A stretch of 64,000 nucleotides of DNA from an uncultured Polaribacter sp. (GTDB taxonomy: Bacteria; Bacteroidota; Bacteroidia; Flavobacteriales; Flavobacteriaceae), in NCBI GenBank assembly GCA_943846595.1, contig OX044355.1:1914199-1978198 (forward strand), in the 5' to 3' direction. A program made the position numbers and the translations under genes. A model generated the notes under the pieces. That model made no database searches. It saw only the letters and a program-made list of their open reading frames with translations, and had not been told where the DNA came from. Within the stretch, counting starts at the first letter, position 1, and each line of letters begins with the position of its first letter. Positions 56,801 through 64,000 of this stretch are shown one piece after another.

Positions 56801-56898
56801 GCATCTCTTGCTGTGGGTTCTGTTGCAGCATTGCCTGGTGCTTGTGCATACATCAATGATGATAAAATCATTGCAAAGTATAAAGTAATTTTTTTCAT
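53806..56898 (-). CDS. Large secreted repeat protein with T9SS sorting domain
   Basis: The 1030-aa protein has a signal peptide (MKKITLYFAMILSSLMYAQ), four related beta-sandwich repeats at about 29-184, 279-447, 448-613 and 780-945 (each starting AxDVISLFSxAY and ending VDNIYxY), a cadherin-like beta-sandwich at 185-278, a CBM-like region at about 614-763, and a type IX secretion C-terminal domain (SLSPVPAKNELKIS to GVYILKY) from about 950. Repeats 2 and 4 are very similar (SNWxGGxAEANAIEFS). No catalytic motif is visible. Next to a glucan cluster, it most likely binds polysaccharide at the surface. Confidence 0.82.
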   Translation of the reverse strand: MKKITLYFAMILSSLMYAQAPGNAATEPTARDAENVISLFTQTTDAATTVYDDIAVSDFNPNWGSTSGNVITETLNSDNVLKYPAFHYQGIVIGSEINISGMTTMHVDIWTNGLSPNVFLISATTGEKSVNVPANAGSWSSVEIPLSDFTDQGMSIADIKELKFDGGDSTTDIYIDNIYFWKEPVAEGTDASLTNLNVNGAIVSGFSPTTFAYTVGVAVGGAVPEVTATATDANVTSITITQATSVPGDASVVVVSQDGSQTNEYTISFVVEGPSEAAPTPPARNAEDVVSLFSNAYTDIPIDTWSATWDDSSIEDIQIQGNDTKKINFVNFIGVEFQDAGRIDATEFTHFHIDIYTETETLDKSFNLKFSNWAGGTAEANAIEFSTTNVSTPALPNPNPGTWISLDIPFSSWGGVNGISRSDLAQFIITSNLGQVFVDNIYMYKIPVATAPTTDAPTPPERDAADVISIYSDAYTNINVTNFNPGWGQSGAVDAAYDPTGNGVNTVLEYSNFNYQGTEFDATDASAMEFVHIDIWTADATNVKFTPVNNGSGVGEILVDVPVVTGAWSSVDIAIADFTGMTWDSLIQMKFDGQAGSNPSTIYIDNVYFYKAPAFNGIALPFDFEDGENPFTANPNVGTVIEDPTDASNKVLEILGSAGDWDNVISNLDLNVNLSDDDNNTITFRIKPMNGSGSGNHLLKFEGEANGGSNTELAFNTTGTDWETISLNFPAGLGSYSKLVLFTDAGSGATDTYLVDDIQGGTNVAPPTDPEAPTVAAPTPPARNAWDVISLFSNAYDNITIDTWSASWDSAAIEDVQIVGNDTKKITFENFLGVEFQNSSRFDATPFTHFHLDVFVTEATLDRSFNLKFSNWDGGAAEANAIEFSVTNASNPAIPNPNPGTWISLDIPFSDWTGIGNDSRNDLAQFLITSDLNVVYVDNIYIYRPATASVDTENLLNVSLSPVPAKNELKISAQDLIENVTIYNVLGKRVVNATINKKEDVLDVSSLKTGVYILKYTINNAVGTMKFIKE

Positions 56899-57139
56899 AA
56901 ATAGTTGTTTTAATTTAACTTTATAATGTTACCATATTTTTTTGTTTAATACGATAATGTGGACCTATATAAAATACATACATTAAAGATTAAATTTTAT
57001 TAAAATAATAAAACCTCAAAAACAAGGATTATAAAGGGATGCAATGAAATTCCGTAACTTTTATAATTTAAGATTGAAACCATTTGTATGGTTTTTGTAT
57101 TGGTGAGCACTGACAGACTCAAGCGGTCAGCCATTTTTA

Positions 57140-57616
57140 TTAATTAAAAAATGCACAAGAATATTCTAAATCAATCCCAACAAACCCAGTTGCTGCAACC
57201 ATGTCAAATACTACACGACTATTTTCGAGTCCAAAATTTGCAGTCAGTGTTAATATATAAGATTGAGAAGTTGTAGATAAAGTTATTGTTTCATTAACAG
57301 AAGTCCAAGGAGCTTCATTCAGACCTATTCCAGCTATAATTGTTCTATTTGTGTCTAACCATGCGTCAAACCTTAATGTATATGTTTCTCCATTTGTAAT
57401 GGATACAACTTGACTTAAAGAAACATCCCAAGCATTGCCAGCTGCTTCAACATTTGCAGAATTATAACTATTATTATTATTTTCGGTTACTACATTCGCA
57501 GCATTCCCTATCCAACCAGTTTCATCTCCAGTTTCAAAGTTTCCGTTGGTTATTAATTCTTGTGATAATCCGATTGATGTTATCAATAAGATAAATAATA
57601 AAGTAATTTTTTTCAT
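57140..57616 (-). CDS. Short secreted protein with CBM4/9-like domain
   Basis: The 158-aa product has a signal peptide (MKKITLLFILLITSIGLSQ) and a beta-sandwich ELITNGNFETGDETGWIGNA, typical of the carbohydrate-binding-module 4/9 start. It continues through WDVSLSQVVSITNGETYTLRFDAW and ends VVFDMVAATGFVGID, after which a short unrelated tail (LEYSCAFFN) follows instead of the usual last strand or more domains. ATG 57616 is preferred over 57643. It may be the N-terminal remains of a longer PUL binding protein or a stand-alone CBM. Confidence 0.7.
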   Translation of the reverse strand: MKKITLLFILLITSIGLSQELITNGNFETGDETGWIGNAANVVTENNNNSYNSANVEAAGNAWDVSLSQVVSITNGETYTLRFDAWLDTNRTIIAGIGLNEAPWTSVNETITLSTTSQSYILTLTANFGLENSRVVFDMVAATGFVGIDLEYSCAFFN

Positions 57617-57982
57617 AAGTTTTGATTTAAAATCATAAACCAATGTTAATAAATTTTAGTTAAGAATGTAGAAAATGAAACCAAACAAAAAACATACAAG
57701 AGGAAATATTCATGTATAAAGACATAACTGGTCTTCTTAGGGAATAAGTGGTAAAATACGAGTATAAGTGGAAATTGTTTAATTTCAAAAAATTGAAATA
57801 TAGGGGTATTGTATTGATTTTTTATCAATTAATTGATTTTTAAAAAGATAAGAACAAAGGAGTATTGCCCGTTTTTTTTCTTTAATAAAGGAATCTGGAA
57901 ATAAAAATGGTTACTATGATACTAAAAAAAATGATCCCAATTGATATTGGAATCATTCATTGATAATATAAAAAGTGCTTTT
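57617..57982. other. 366-base intergenic stretch
   Basis: No gene is supported; a 60-codon minus-strand ORF at 57646-57828 is AT-rich and hydrophobic without family features. The stretch should contain the promoter of the CBM-like gene and holds the terminator of the MFS gene at 57924-57957. Confidence 0.5.
57924..57957 (-). terminator. Terminator of the MFS-GH30-GH17-GH149 run
   Basis: On the minus strand ATGATTCCAAT and its partner ATTGGGATCAT (57931-57957) pair with one G-U wobble, followed by a run of T's (57924-57930). It lies 26 bases beyond the MFS stop, closing the operon. Confidence 0.75.
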
Positions 57983-59419
57983 CTATGACTTTTCTTCGGC
58001 TGCTCTTGCAACTAATTGTCGACTTACTGCTCGCGCTTTTTCTTCAGTATGATCGTAATTACGCATTATCCAAATTGCTCCCAAGGTACCAAGTATTGGC
58101 AACCCGGAATAAAATAATCTTATTCCTGTAATGGATGCTTCCGAGTTAATGGTATCGGGAACAAAGCCTACTAATGACATGATAGCTCCGGTTAATAATC
58201 CAGCAATTGCAAAACCAAATTTTACCATCCACCAGTAAATCGCTCCAAATACACCTTCTCTTCGTTTACCAGTATTCAATTCATCGATATCAATAATATC
58301 TGAAGTCATTGACATCATTATGGTAAACAAACTTCCGATTCCAAAAGAGAAAAAGGGCAATGCAAATAAAAACATATAAGGTTTCCCTGGAATGAATAAA
58401 AACCAAAGCATTAAATATCCAATAACTGAAATTCCTTGTGAAACTAAAAATGTCTTCTTTTTACCTATTTTTAATGACATTTTTGCTACGGTTGGTATTA
58501 CTAAAAAAGTAGTTGACAGAGCTCCAATACTTCCCAACAGCGTTGGCCAGAGACCTGCAGCCTCTGTGCTTCCCTCAAAGAGATAGTAAACTACGATAAA
58601 AAATGAAAAACCTGCAACCGTATTGAACGCGTTAAAAATTAGAAAAGTTGAAAAACATAGTTTTCTAAAAGCCTCCATTTTAAAAGCTTCTTTAAAGTTC
58701 TCTGAAATCTGTTTCAGACTTCCACCAATTGTTTTCATTGATAAAGGTGATAAATTTTCATCATCGGCAGTAGATTCACTTTTGATAAAAATAGCAGGCA
58801 CCATTGCTAATAACGCAAAAATAACACCCACCCAAACACCAAGATATTTAGTGGTTTCGGCTGTATCACTTCCAAACCAATTTTCATCATACATAACCAC
58901 CCAAAACCAAGGAGCTATTACCCAAGCCCATTGACCAATCCATTGTGCAATCGCCATGATGTTTGTGCGTTCATGAAAATCATCACTCATTTCATAGCCC
59001 ATTGCTACATAAGGAACACTGAAAATTGTTAAACCCAGATAAAAAATCAAGGACCAAATCAAAAAATAAGTAAAATTATAGTTGATACTTTCTTCAATAT
59101 TAACTGCTTGAAGTTGCCACATTAAAGCAAAAGACACTCCCATAATAATGGCTCCTAAAAAAACGTATTGTCTGCGTCTTCCCCAAATAGATCTTGTGTT
59201 GTCTGAAATAAACCCCATGATTGGATCTGTGATAGAATCAAAAATACGAGGAAGAAAAAATAAGATTCCCCACATCCAAGTAGGAATTTTATAATCTTGA
59301 ACTAAAACCACCATAAAAATACCTAGCGCAGCAGGAAACATTTGATTGGCCAACATTCCCAATCCAAAAGCTATTTTTTGCCCCATTGGGATTTTATTAG
59401 GGGTATTGATATTTGACAT
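57983..59419 (-). CDS. MFS transporter, glycoside-pentoside-hexuronide:cation symporter type
   Basis: The 478-aa inner-membrane protein has twelve helices and the GPH/MFS_2 signature DSITDPIMGFISDNTRSIWGRRRQYVF near residue 60. Such symporters import mono- and disaccharides or oligosaccharides with cations. It is encoded 15 bases after GH30 on the same transcript, so its likely cargo is glucose or short beta-glucans produced by the enzymes. The substrate is inferred from context. Confidence 0.88.
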   Translation of the reverse strand: MSNINTPNKIPMGQKIAFGLGMLANQMFPAALGIFMVVLVQDYKIPTWMWGILFFLPRIFDSITDPIMGFISDNTRSIWGRRRQYVFLGAIIMGVSFALMWQLQAVNIEESINYNFTYFLIWSLIFYLGLTIFSVPYVAMGYEMSDDFHERTNIMAIAQWIGQWAWVIAPWFWVVMYDENWFGSDTAETTKYLGVWVGVIFALLAMVPAIFIKSESTADDENLSPLSMKTIGGSLKQISENFKEAFKMEAFRKLCFSTFLIFNAFNTVAGFSFFIVVYYLFEGSTEAAGLWPTLLGSIGALSTTFLVIPTVAKMSLKIGKKKTFLVSQGISVIGYLMLWFLFIPGKPYMFLFALPFFSFGIGSLFTIMMSMTSDIIDIDELNTGKRREGVFGAIYWWMVKFGFAIAGLLTGAIMSLVGFVPDTINSEASITGIRLFYSGLPILGTLGAIWIMRNYDHTEEKARAVSRQLVARAAEEKS

Positions 59420-59434
59420 ATGCGTTTTTGTTTA

Positions 59435-60931
59435 TTATATGGTTGATGCTATAACAATCGTTTGCAATGCTTGCGCATTGATATGAATTGTGGTTTCTTT
59501 TTCGCCGAGGCGTAGTTTAAAATCTTTTTCTTTTTTCCCTTCATTAAATACAATGACTGCAATCGAACCGTCTGGGTTTTTTGCGGCAGTAACTTGTAAT
59601 TCTTTATCAGAACTTTCCAAGCCAATTACTTGTGCATTGGGTCGAATGTATTTGCTAAAATGTGCCATGGTATAATACAATGGCGTAAAATATACTTCAT
59701 CTTTTTCTGGATCTACTAATATGGGTGCTACACACCAGTTTTTAAACCAGTTTGGACCTCCTTGTTTGTCCAATACCATATTCCAATCTATCCAACCGTC
59801 TACCCAATTGTTTAGGCAACCAATAATATCTCTCGCATATCGGTTTACAGGCGCATATTTAGGATGTAAATACTTGTCTTTTTCAGATGCCCAGTCCCAA
59901 CCCCAATCGGTTGCTTCTTTTGACCAATACCAAGCGTCATTTTTCCATTCAGGAATTTGAGAATCGATACAACCTTCGGTTTCTATTAAATATTTATTAG
60001 GGGCTTTATTATGCGCATATTGCAATGCCTCTGGAAAAACTTCATAGGTGCTTTCGTACCAATGAATTGCAGTTCCATCATAATATTTTGAAGAGGCTTC
60101 TGTCGCATACATTACATCTACCCATTCTTTGATACCGGCTCTATTTTGATCATATCCTAGAATAATTTTATCTCCATAACCGTCCGCTGCTAACTTTGGC
60201 CCTAAGTGATGTTCCACAAAAGTGGTCATTTCTTTGGGGGTATAATGCATGCTTTCCCAATTATTACCATTCCCGTGCGGTTCATTTTCTACTGTAAAAC
60301 CCCAAAGATCTATCCCTTCTTTTTTGTAGGCATCTAGATATTTAGAAAAAAACAAAGCCCAAGTATCATAGTATTTTGGCAATAGCTTCCCACCTACCCA
60401 TTTTTTATTGTCTTTCATCCAAGGGGCAGCGGTCCATGGGGAAGCAATGATTCTAAAGCCGTCTTCAGACACCCTCAAAGCTTCTTTGATCATTGGTATT
60501 AGATCATCTTGATCTTCTTGAATGGTAAAATGTTCCAATGTCATGTCTTCTGCAACCGGAGAATAGGAATACTGAGACAGGGAAAAGTCACAGGAATTCA
60601 TATGGGTTCTTGTCAAAGAATAATTGGCTCCCTCTTTTCCAAAATAAGCTTGCATGATGCTATCTCTATTTTTCTCACTTAATTGATTTAGTAAGTAAGC
60701 AGATGATTCTGTAAACGCACCGCCAAATCCCGAAATCGTTTGAAATTTTTCTGCTGGATTTAAAACAATAGTTGCTGCGTTTTCAACTGCTGTGAAACCC
60801 GAAACTTTTGTTAGGTGATTCCCACTCTCCGAAGTTTCGTATACAGTAACCATTAATTCACTTTCTTTTTGATTGCAACTCATGACAATCAATAGAAGTA
60901 TTATTTGATATATGTAGATTGTTTTTTTCAT
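59435..60931 (-). CDS. GH30 family glycoside hydrolase lipoprotein
   Basis: The 498-aa lipoprotein has a signal with lipobox IVMSC (Cys19), so it should sit on a membrane facing the periplasm or surface. Catalytic residues of clan A are E217 in FTVENEPHGN (acid/base) and E319 in LIETEGC (nucleophile). SGFGGAFTESSAYLLNQLS and IIASPWTAAPWMKDN are GH30 features. Family members in marine flavobacterial laminarin loci act as beta-1,6-glucosidases that remove side chains; glucosylceramidase activity is the other family role. It is five bases from GH17, which favours branch removal from laminarin. Confidence 0.9.
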   Translation of the reverse strand: MKKTIYIYQIILLLIVMSCNQKESELMVTVYETSESGNHLTKVSGFTAVENAATIVLNPAEKFQTISGFGGAFTESSAYLLNQLSEKNRDSIMQAYFGKEGANYSLTRTHMNSCDFSLSQYSYSPVAEDMTLEHFTIQEDQDDLIPMIKEALRVSEDGFRIIASPWTAAPWMKDNKKWVGGKLLPKYYDTWALFFSKYLDAYKKEGIDLWGFTVENEPHGNGNNWESMHYTPKEMTTFVEHHLGPKLAADGYGDKIILGYDQNRAGIKEWVDVMYATEASSKYYDGTAIHWYESTYEVFPEALQYAHNKAPNKYLIETEGCIDSQIPEWKNDAWYWSKEATDWGWDWASEKDKYLHPKYAPVNRYARDIIGCLNNWVDGWIDWNMVLDKQGGPNWFKNWCVAPILVDPEKDEVYFTPLYYTMAHFSKYIRPNAQVIGLESSDKELQVTAAKNPDGSIAVIVFNEGKKEKDFKLRLGEKETTIHINAQALQTIVIASTI

Positions 60932-60936
60932 CGCTT

Positions 60937-62250
60937 TTAGATTTCCCTTTTATAAGATGTATTAGGAACCAATACGGTTTTCATTAATTCCTCTTTATGA
61001 CCATTAAATGTTTTTGTTATTGGATTTCCATTTCTTTTCAAACCCTTAAAAACTTCTTTATCTACTAAATTCCACAACCCAAATTTTACAGCGCCATCTC
61101 GCGTAATCAAACCAAAATTATTTTCAGAACCACTGACATTATTAGGATCTTTCCAAGGCTCATCAAAAGCTTCAAAAAAGAAACAAGAAATCCCTTCTTT
61201 ATTGGTCCATCTACGAAGTGCATTGTAGTACAAACCTTGTTTGTATTCATCCGTTGCTCTGGATCCATCGACACCGTACTTTCCATTTGAAACCGTAGCC
61301 CATCCTGTTTCACCAATATGGATTGGCTTCTCAATTCCAAGACTTTTCATATAGTTTGAAACTCCATAATATTGGTTTTTTGCAAAATTTAGCGCGCGCG
61401 TCATGGCAGCATCAATTTTTTCATTCTCAGAAAGATTCACTAAATGGTCTGGTGTTTTCCAAAAAGAAGGATTGTAATGAGAATTATGATAAGGATAGGT
61501 ATGCATTGAAACAAAATCTACAGCCTGCATCAAAGCTTCTAAATCTTTGGTATGATAACTAGCATCTCCTCCACCCCATGAAGAAAAATCATCGGAACTT
61601 GTAATCCAAAGGTCTTTACTCAATATACCTTCTTTCTTTAATTCTTGAAGGTGGTTGACCCATTTTAAGATTATTTTAGGTTGCACATAGTAACTTGTAG
61701 CCCATTTTACCATGGCCTCATTTCCCACTGCAATAACTTTTACAATATCTGGATATTGTTTTGCCAAAGCAACAGCTCTATCAATCTCTCCTGCATTTTG
61801 AAAACTTTCTTTGTTGTGGTCTGGTGCTGATGCAGACCATGCATTTAAGCAATCCATCCAAGCACCCAACATCACATACATTTCGAAATTGGGATCTTCT
61901 TTTTTAAGCTCGGTAATTGCTTTTAAAACATTGGATGCATGAGGGAATTGAATTTGTACATTGTAGGTGCGAATGATTTTAACACCCATAGCAGAGAGAA
62001 TTTTCAAATCTTCTTTCAATGCTGCTATCGAGGGTTGTATGTCTCTTGAGTTTTCTCTATAACCACCGTAAGACATTGCCAAGTAATTCGGATTCCCGAA
62101 GAGCTGTGCAGCCGTCTTAGATGTCCTTTCGACCCTTACATCTTTAGGAGCTGAGGTGGTACATGAAAAAACAAAAACCACTAGCGCAATACTCAAAATA
62201 AATATTGCTTTTCTAGAATTTCGATAAGTAAACATTCGCTGCTTTTGCAT
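60937..62250 (-). CDS. GH17 family beta-1,3-glucanase lipoprotein
   Basis: The 437-aa lipoprotein has a signal with VFSC (Cys30). ATG 62250 or 62235 may start it; the latter leaves 17 bases after the upstream stop. Catalytic residues are E178 in VIAVGNEAMVKW (acid/base) and E314 in HIGETGWATV (nucleophile), the clan A pair of GH17. GH17 enzymes act on beta-1,3-glucan such as laminarin, as endo-hydrolases or transferases. It sits between the phosphorylase and GH30 genes in one transcript. Confidence 0.92.
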   Translation of the reverse strand: MQKQRMFTYRNSRKAIFILSIALVVFVFSCTTSAPKDVRVERTSKTAAQLFGNPNYLAMSYGGYRENSRDIQPSIAALKEDLKILSAMGVKIIRTYNVQIQFPHASNVLKAITELKKEDPNFEMYVMLGAWMDCLNAWSASAPDHNKESFQNAGEIDRAVALAKQYPDIVKVIAVGNEAMVKWATSYYVQPKIILKWVNHLQELKKEGILSKDLWITSSDDFSSWGGGDASYHTKDLEALMQAVDFVSMHTYPYHNSHYNPSFWKTPDHLVNLSENEKIDAAMTRALNFAKNQYYGVSNYMKSLGIEKPIHIGETGWATVSNGKYGVDGSRATDEYKQGLYYNALRRWTNKEGISCFFFEAFDEPWKDPNNVSGSENNFGLITRDGAVKFGLWNLVDKEVFKGLKRNGNPITKTFNGHKEELMKTVLVPNTSYKREI

Positions 62251-62252
62251 GC

Positions 62253-64000
62253 TTATTTGGGGATAAAAACAATTATCTTTTTTACTTCACCGGTTCTTTC
62301 AAATATTTTTTGACTCACCGCTGCCTCAATCATTAAGTCTTCATAGGTTTTGGTTGATGCATCTTCAAAAAACACTTCGACACCCTTCTTATTTGAAGTC
62401 TTATAAATGACTGGAATTTGACAATAGGTAAAACAAAAAGTATTTGTTTCCAAGTGCAAGGTCTTTTTGCTACTGTCAAGATCGACGCAGGTAAAGTCTT
62501 TCGAAGCGGTAAGAAACTCTTCTTTTCTTAATAACCTCGGGTTGAACTGCAACTGTCCTGCTTTTACAAAAACACCAATTTCACCAAACCTCGAAAGAAT
62601 ATCTTCTTTCACTTGGCCTGTCATTCCTGGTTGTTGTGCTCCTTTTCCTGCTGGGGTATGTGAATAGGGATCTGTTGGAAATGCTCCATATAACTCAGGT
62701 GATTTATGCACTCCAATCCCTTCATTTATTTCATAATAATGCTCCAACAATCTTCCGATTACTTCCTCACTTTCATTTTCTTCAATTGCCAACAAACAGT
62801 TTTCTTGAGCTGCGATTAACAACTTCGAAACCATATGCCAGTAAATAGATCCTAAACCTTCATAGCCAAAAAATGTTCCAGATCTTCCTGTAAAGGATTT
62901 ATGATCAAACATTTCTTCATAAATTGCTAAAATGAGTTTTTCATCCTTTGCTAATAATGAATGGTACTTATCTGAAAGCGTATCCAAAGTTTCTTTTAAT
63001 CGAATGCCATTGTTAAAATTGGCATTAAAATGATAAGCGCCTGTAATGTCTTTTTCAATGATCTGTGTATTGCCATCTGCGAGAAGTTGACCTAATAATT
63101 CCGATTTTTCTACCGATGCAGCTGGGATGATATTCTTGCTAGTAAACCTTGGCAGGTCTTTATTCGGATATAGAATATAACTGTATTGATCGTCTCTAAA
63201 GAGAGCACTCGCTTTTAAACCATCCAACACCGACAAGGCTTCTTTTGCAGATAAATAACCGGAACTTAAAACAGCTACTTGACCTTCTAACATTTCTGAC
63301 AAATAGGAAATAGACACCTCAGCATCGTTTTCTACCGTCATCAGATTATAAGCATGATACAGATTGTCTGTACGTTTGTTCGCAACAATTGTGTGGTCTA
63401 AATATTTTTTAAGCACATTGAAGAACGAAGTTAAATCATCTTTCGTAATTGCTTCTTTATCACTAGTAAAACCCGTTTCATATATTGTGGCTCTATAGGT
63501 ACTTCCTGCTTTTCCAAGGATATCTAAAAGTGTTTTACGGTCAGTATCTGAAATTTTGCCTGACAATATCCCCTGTTGACTGTGTAATCCTGAAGCTACA
63601 GATTGGAAAAAGTGTGTTAGTTCTTTTGAAACTGCATAGGATGCTTCCGAAGATTTTTCTACAATATTTTCAAAGAAATTAATAAACCTTCTTAGATAAT
63701 ATAGTGTCACCATAGAAACCCCATTTCCTACTAAAGCATTGTTGGCATCGTTCCATTCTGGTCTTTGTGTATTTAACCAAATACCTCCTTCCGGAATAAA
63801 GTTGGAAACTTTCGCCAATACAGTGGCCAATAATTTTTCGATTAAATTCACTTTGTGTATAAAGAAATTTTCGTCTCTTAACAAAGCGCCATCAGCACCA
63901 AGTCTTTCTTTCTCTTCTTGAATTTTTTGGTCTAATTTTGCATCGAAATCAATGGTGTCTTTTGGATCTTTTAAGGTGTCCTCGTAACTTTTAATTACAT
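62253..64000 (-). CDS. GH149-like beta-1,3-glucan phosphorylase, C-terminal part (cut by window edge)
   Basis: The frame is open from the window edge to TAA 62253-62255, so the 5' end lies outside; at least 582 codons are present. A methionine-like start near 63884 is TTG and the frame continues upstream without a stop (SYEDTLKDPKDTIDFDAKLD). The core TQRPEWNDANNALVGNGVSM, followed by YYLRRFINFF, matches GH149 and the related GH94/GH161 phosphorylases, with the Asp of WNDANN the expected catalytic acid. There is no signal in view. It would release glucose-1-phosphate from beta-1,3-glucan oligomers in the cytosol. GH17 follows after two bases. Confidence 0.82.
   Translation of the reverse strand, partial: VIKSYEDTLKDPKDTIDFDAKLDQKIQEEKERLGADGALLRDENFFIHKVNLIEKLLATVLAKVSNFIPEGGIWLNTQRPEWNDANNALVGNGVSMVTLYYLRRFINFFENIVEKSSEASYAVSKELTHFFQSVASGLHSQQGILSGKISDTDRKTLLDILGKAGSTYRATIYETGFTSDKEAITKDDLTSFFNVLKKYLDHTIVANKRTDNLYHAYNLMTVENDAEVSISYLSEMLEGQVAVLSSGYLSAKEALSVLDGLKASALFRDDQYSYILYPNKDLPRFTSKNIIPAASVEKSELLGQLLADGNTQIIEKDITGAYHFNANFNNGIRLKETLDTLSDKYHSLLAKDEKLILAIYEEMFDHKSFTGRSGTFFGYEGLGSIYWHMVSKLLIAAQENCLLAIEENESEEVIGRLLEHYYEINEGIGVHKSPELYGAFPTDPYSHTPAGKGAQQPGMTGQVKEDILSRFGEIGVFVKAGQLQFNPRLLRKEEFLTASKDFTCVDLDSSKKTLHLETNTFCFTYCQIPVIYKTSNKKGVEVFFEDASTKTYEDLMIEAAVSQKIFERTGEVKKIIVFIPK

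Noticed and set aside
57646-57828. 60-codon minus-strand ORF
   Set aside because: AT-rich, hydrophobic, no start context and no family features; likely chance.
1-64000. tRNA, rRNA, CRISPR arrays or complete insertion sequences
   Set aside because: Intergenic regions are short; no cloverleaf, repeat-spacer array or transposase reading frame was seen.

Overview
The window is an AT-rich chromosomal segment from a member of the Bacteroidota, almost certainly a marine flavobacterium (Flavobacteriaceae). Evidence: the -7 promoter consensus TAnnTTTG recurs upstream of many genes; there is a secreted protein with a type IX secretion (T9SS) C-terminal signal; the TonB-dependent receptor has a carboxypeptidase-regulatory-like N-terminus; housekeeping genes sit in flavobacterial neighbourhoods (ftsK-lolA-lptF-ribBA; ferredoxin, acyl-CoA reductase, serC, serA); and the right end carries a beta-glucan (laminarin-type) degradation cluster. 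No tRNA, rRNA, CRISPR array or complete insertion sequence was recognised.

Layout. 1-7 kb: the 5' end of leuA (minus), an unrecognised helical-repeat-like protein, then thrA-thrB-thrC, preceded by a leader that encodes a 15-residue Thr/Ile-rich peptide. 7-11.4 kb: small VF530-type protein, gcvT, a lipoprotein, ychF, and the stub of an ECF sigma factor. 11.4-19.2 kb: ferredoxin divergent from a plus-strand run (acyl-CoA reductase, serC, serA-like, yggS, exonuclease/GIY-YIG fusion, potassium channel, miaA, OmpH-like). 19.2-26.2 kb: the minus-strand DUF58-MoxR-DUF4350-DUF4129-membrane protein-SpoIIM cluster with a divergent RDD gene. 26.2-26.9 kb: a gene-poor stretch with a 19-bp repeat. 27-35.4 kb: MATE pump, tpx, dgkA, ftsK, lolA, lptF and a ribBA whose RibA half lacks the zinc cysteines. 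35.4-40.4 kb: carotenoid operon crtI-crtB-crtZ, an upstream MerR/cobalamin-domain regulator of CarH type, and a divergent ECF sigma factor with a membrane partner. 40.4-48.1 kb: threonine aldolase, a zinc metalloprotease, prfB, an ArsC-like protein and a TonB-dependent receptor. 48.2-49.8 kb: a small accessory island with a decayed HEPN-like gene and an intact Abi-like gene. 49.8-53.8 kb: lgt, yidD, cysS, meaB. 53.8-64 kb: the glucan cluster, all minus strand: a large repeat protein with a T9SS tail, a short CBM-like secreted protein, an MFS sugar transporter, GH30 and GH17 lipoproteins and the C-terminal half of a GH149-like beta-1,3-glucan phosphorylase.

How the parts work together. thrABC converts aspartate to threonine and its leader suggests control by Thr/Ile supply. 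The carotenoid module would make zeaxanthin-type pigments under a regulator with the CarH W-x9-EH and E-x-H-x2-G motifs, so light or B12 control is plausible. In the glucan cluster, GH17 would cut beta-1,3-glucan, GH30 would remove beta-1,6 branches, the MFS protein would import products and the phosphorylase would release glucose-1-phosphate inside the cell. The most rewarding places to look again are the thr leader, the CarH-like regulator with an altered residue after its key Trp, the zinc-less RibA domain, the 26.2 kb repeat and the repeat protein next to the glucan cluster.
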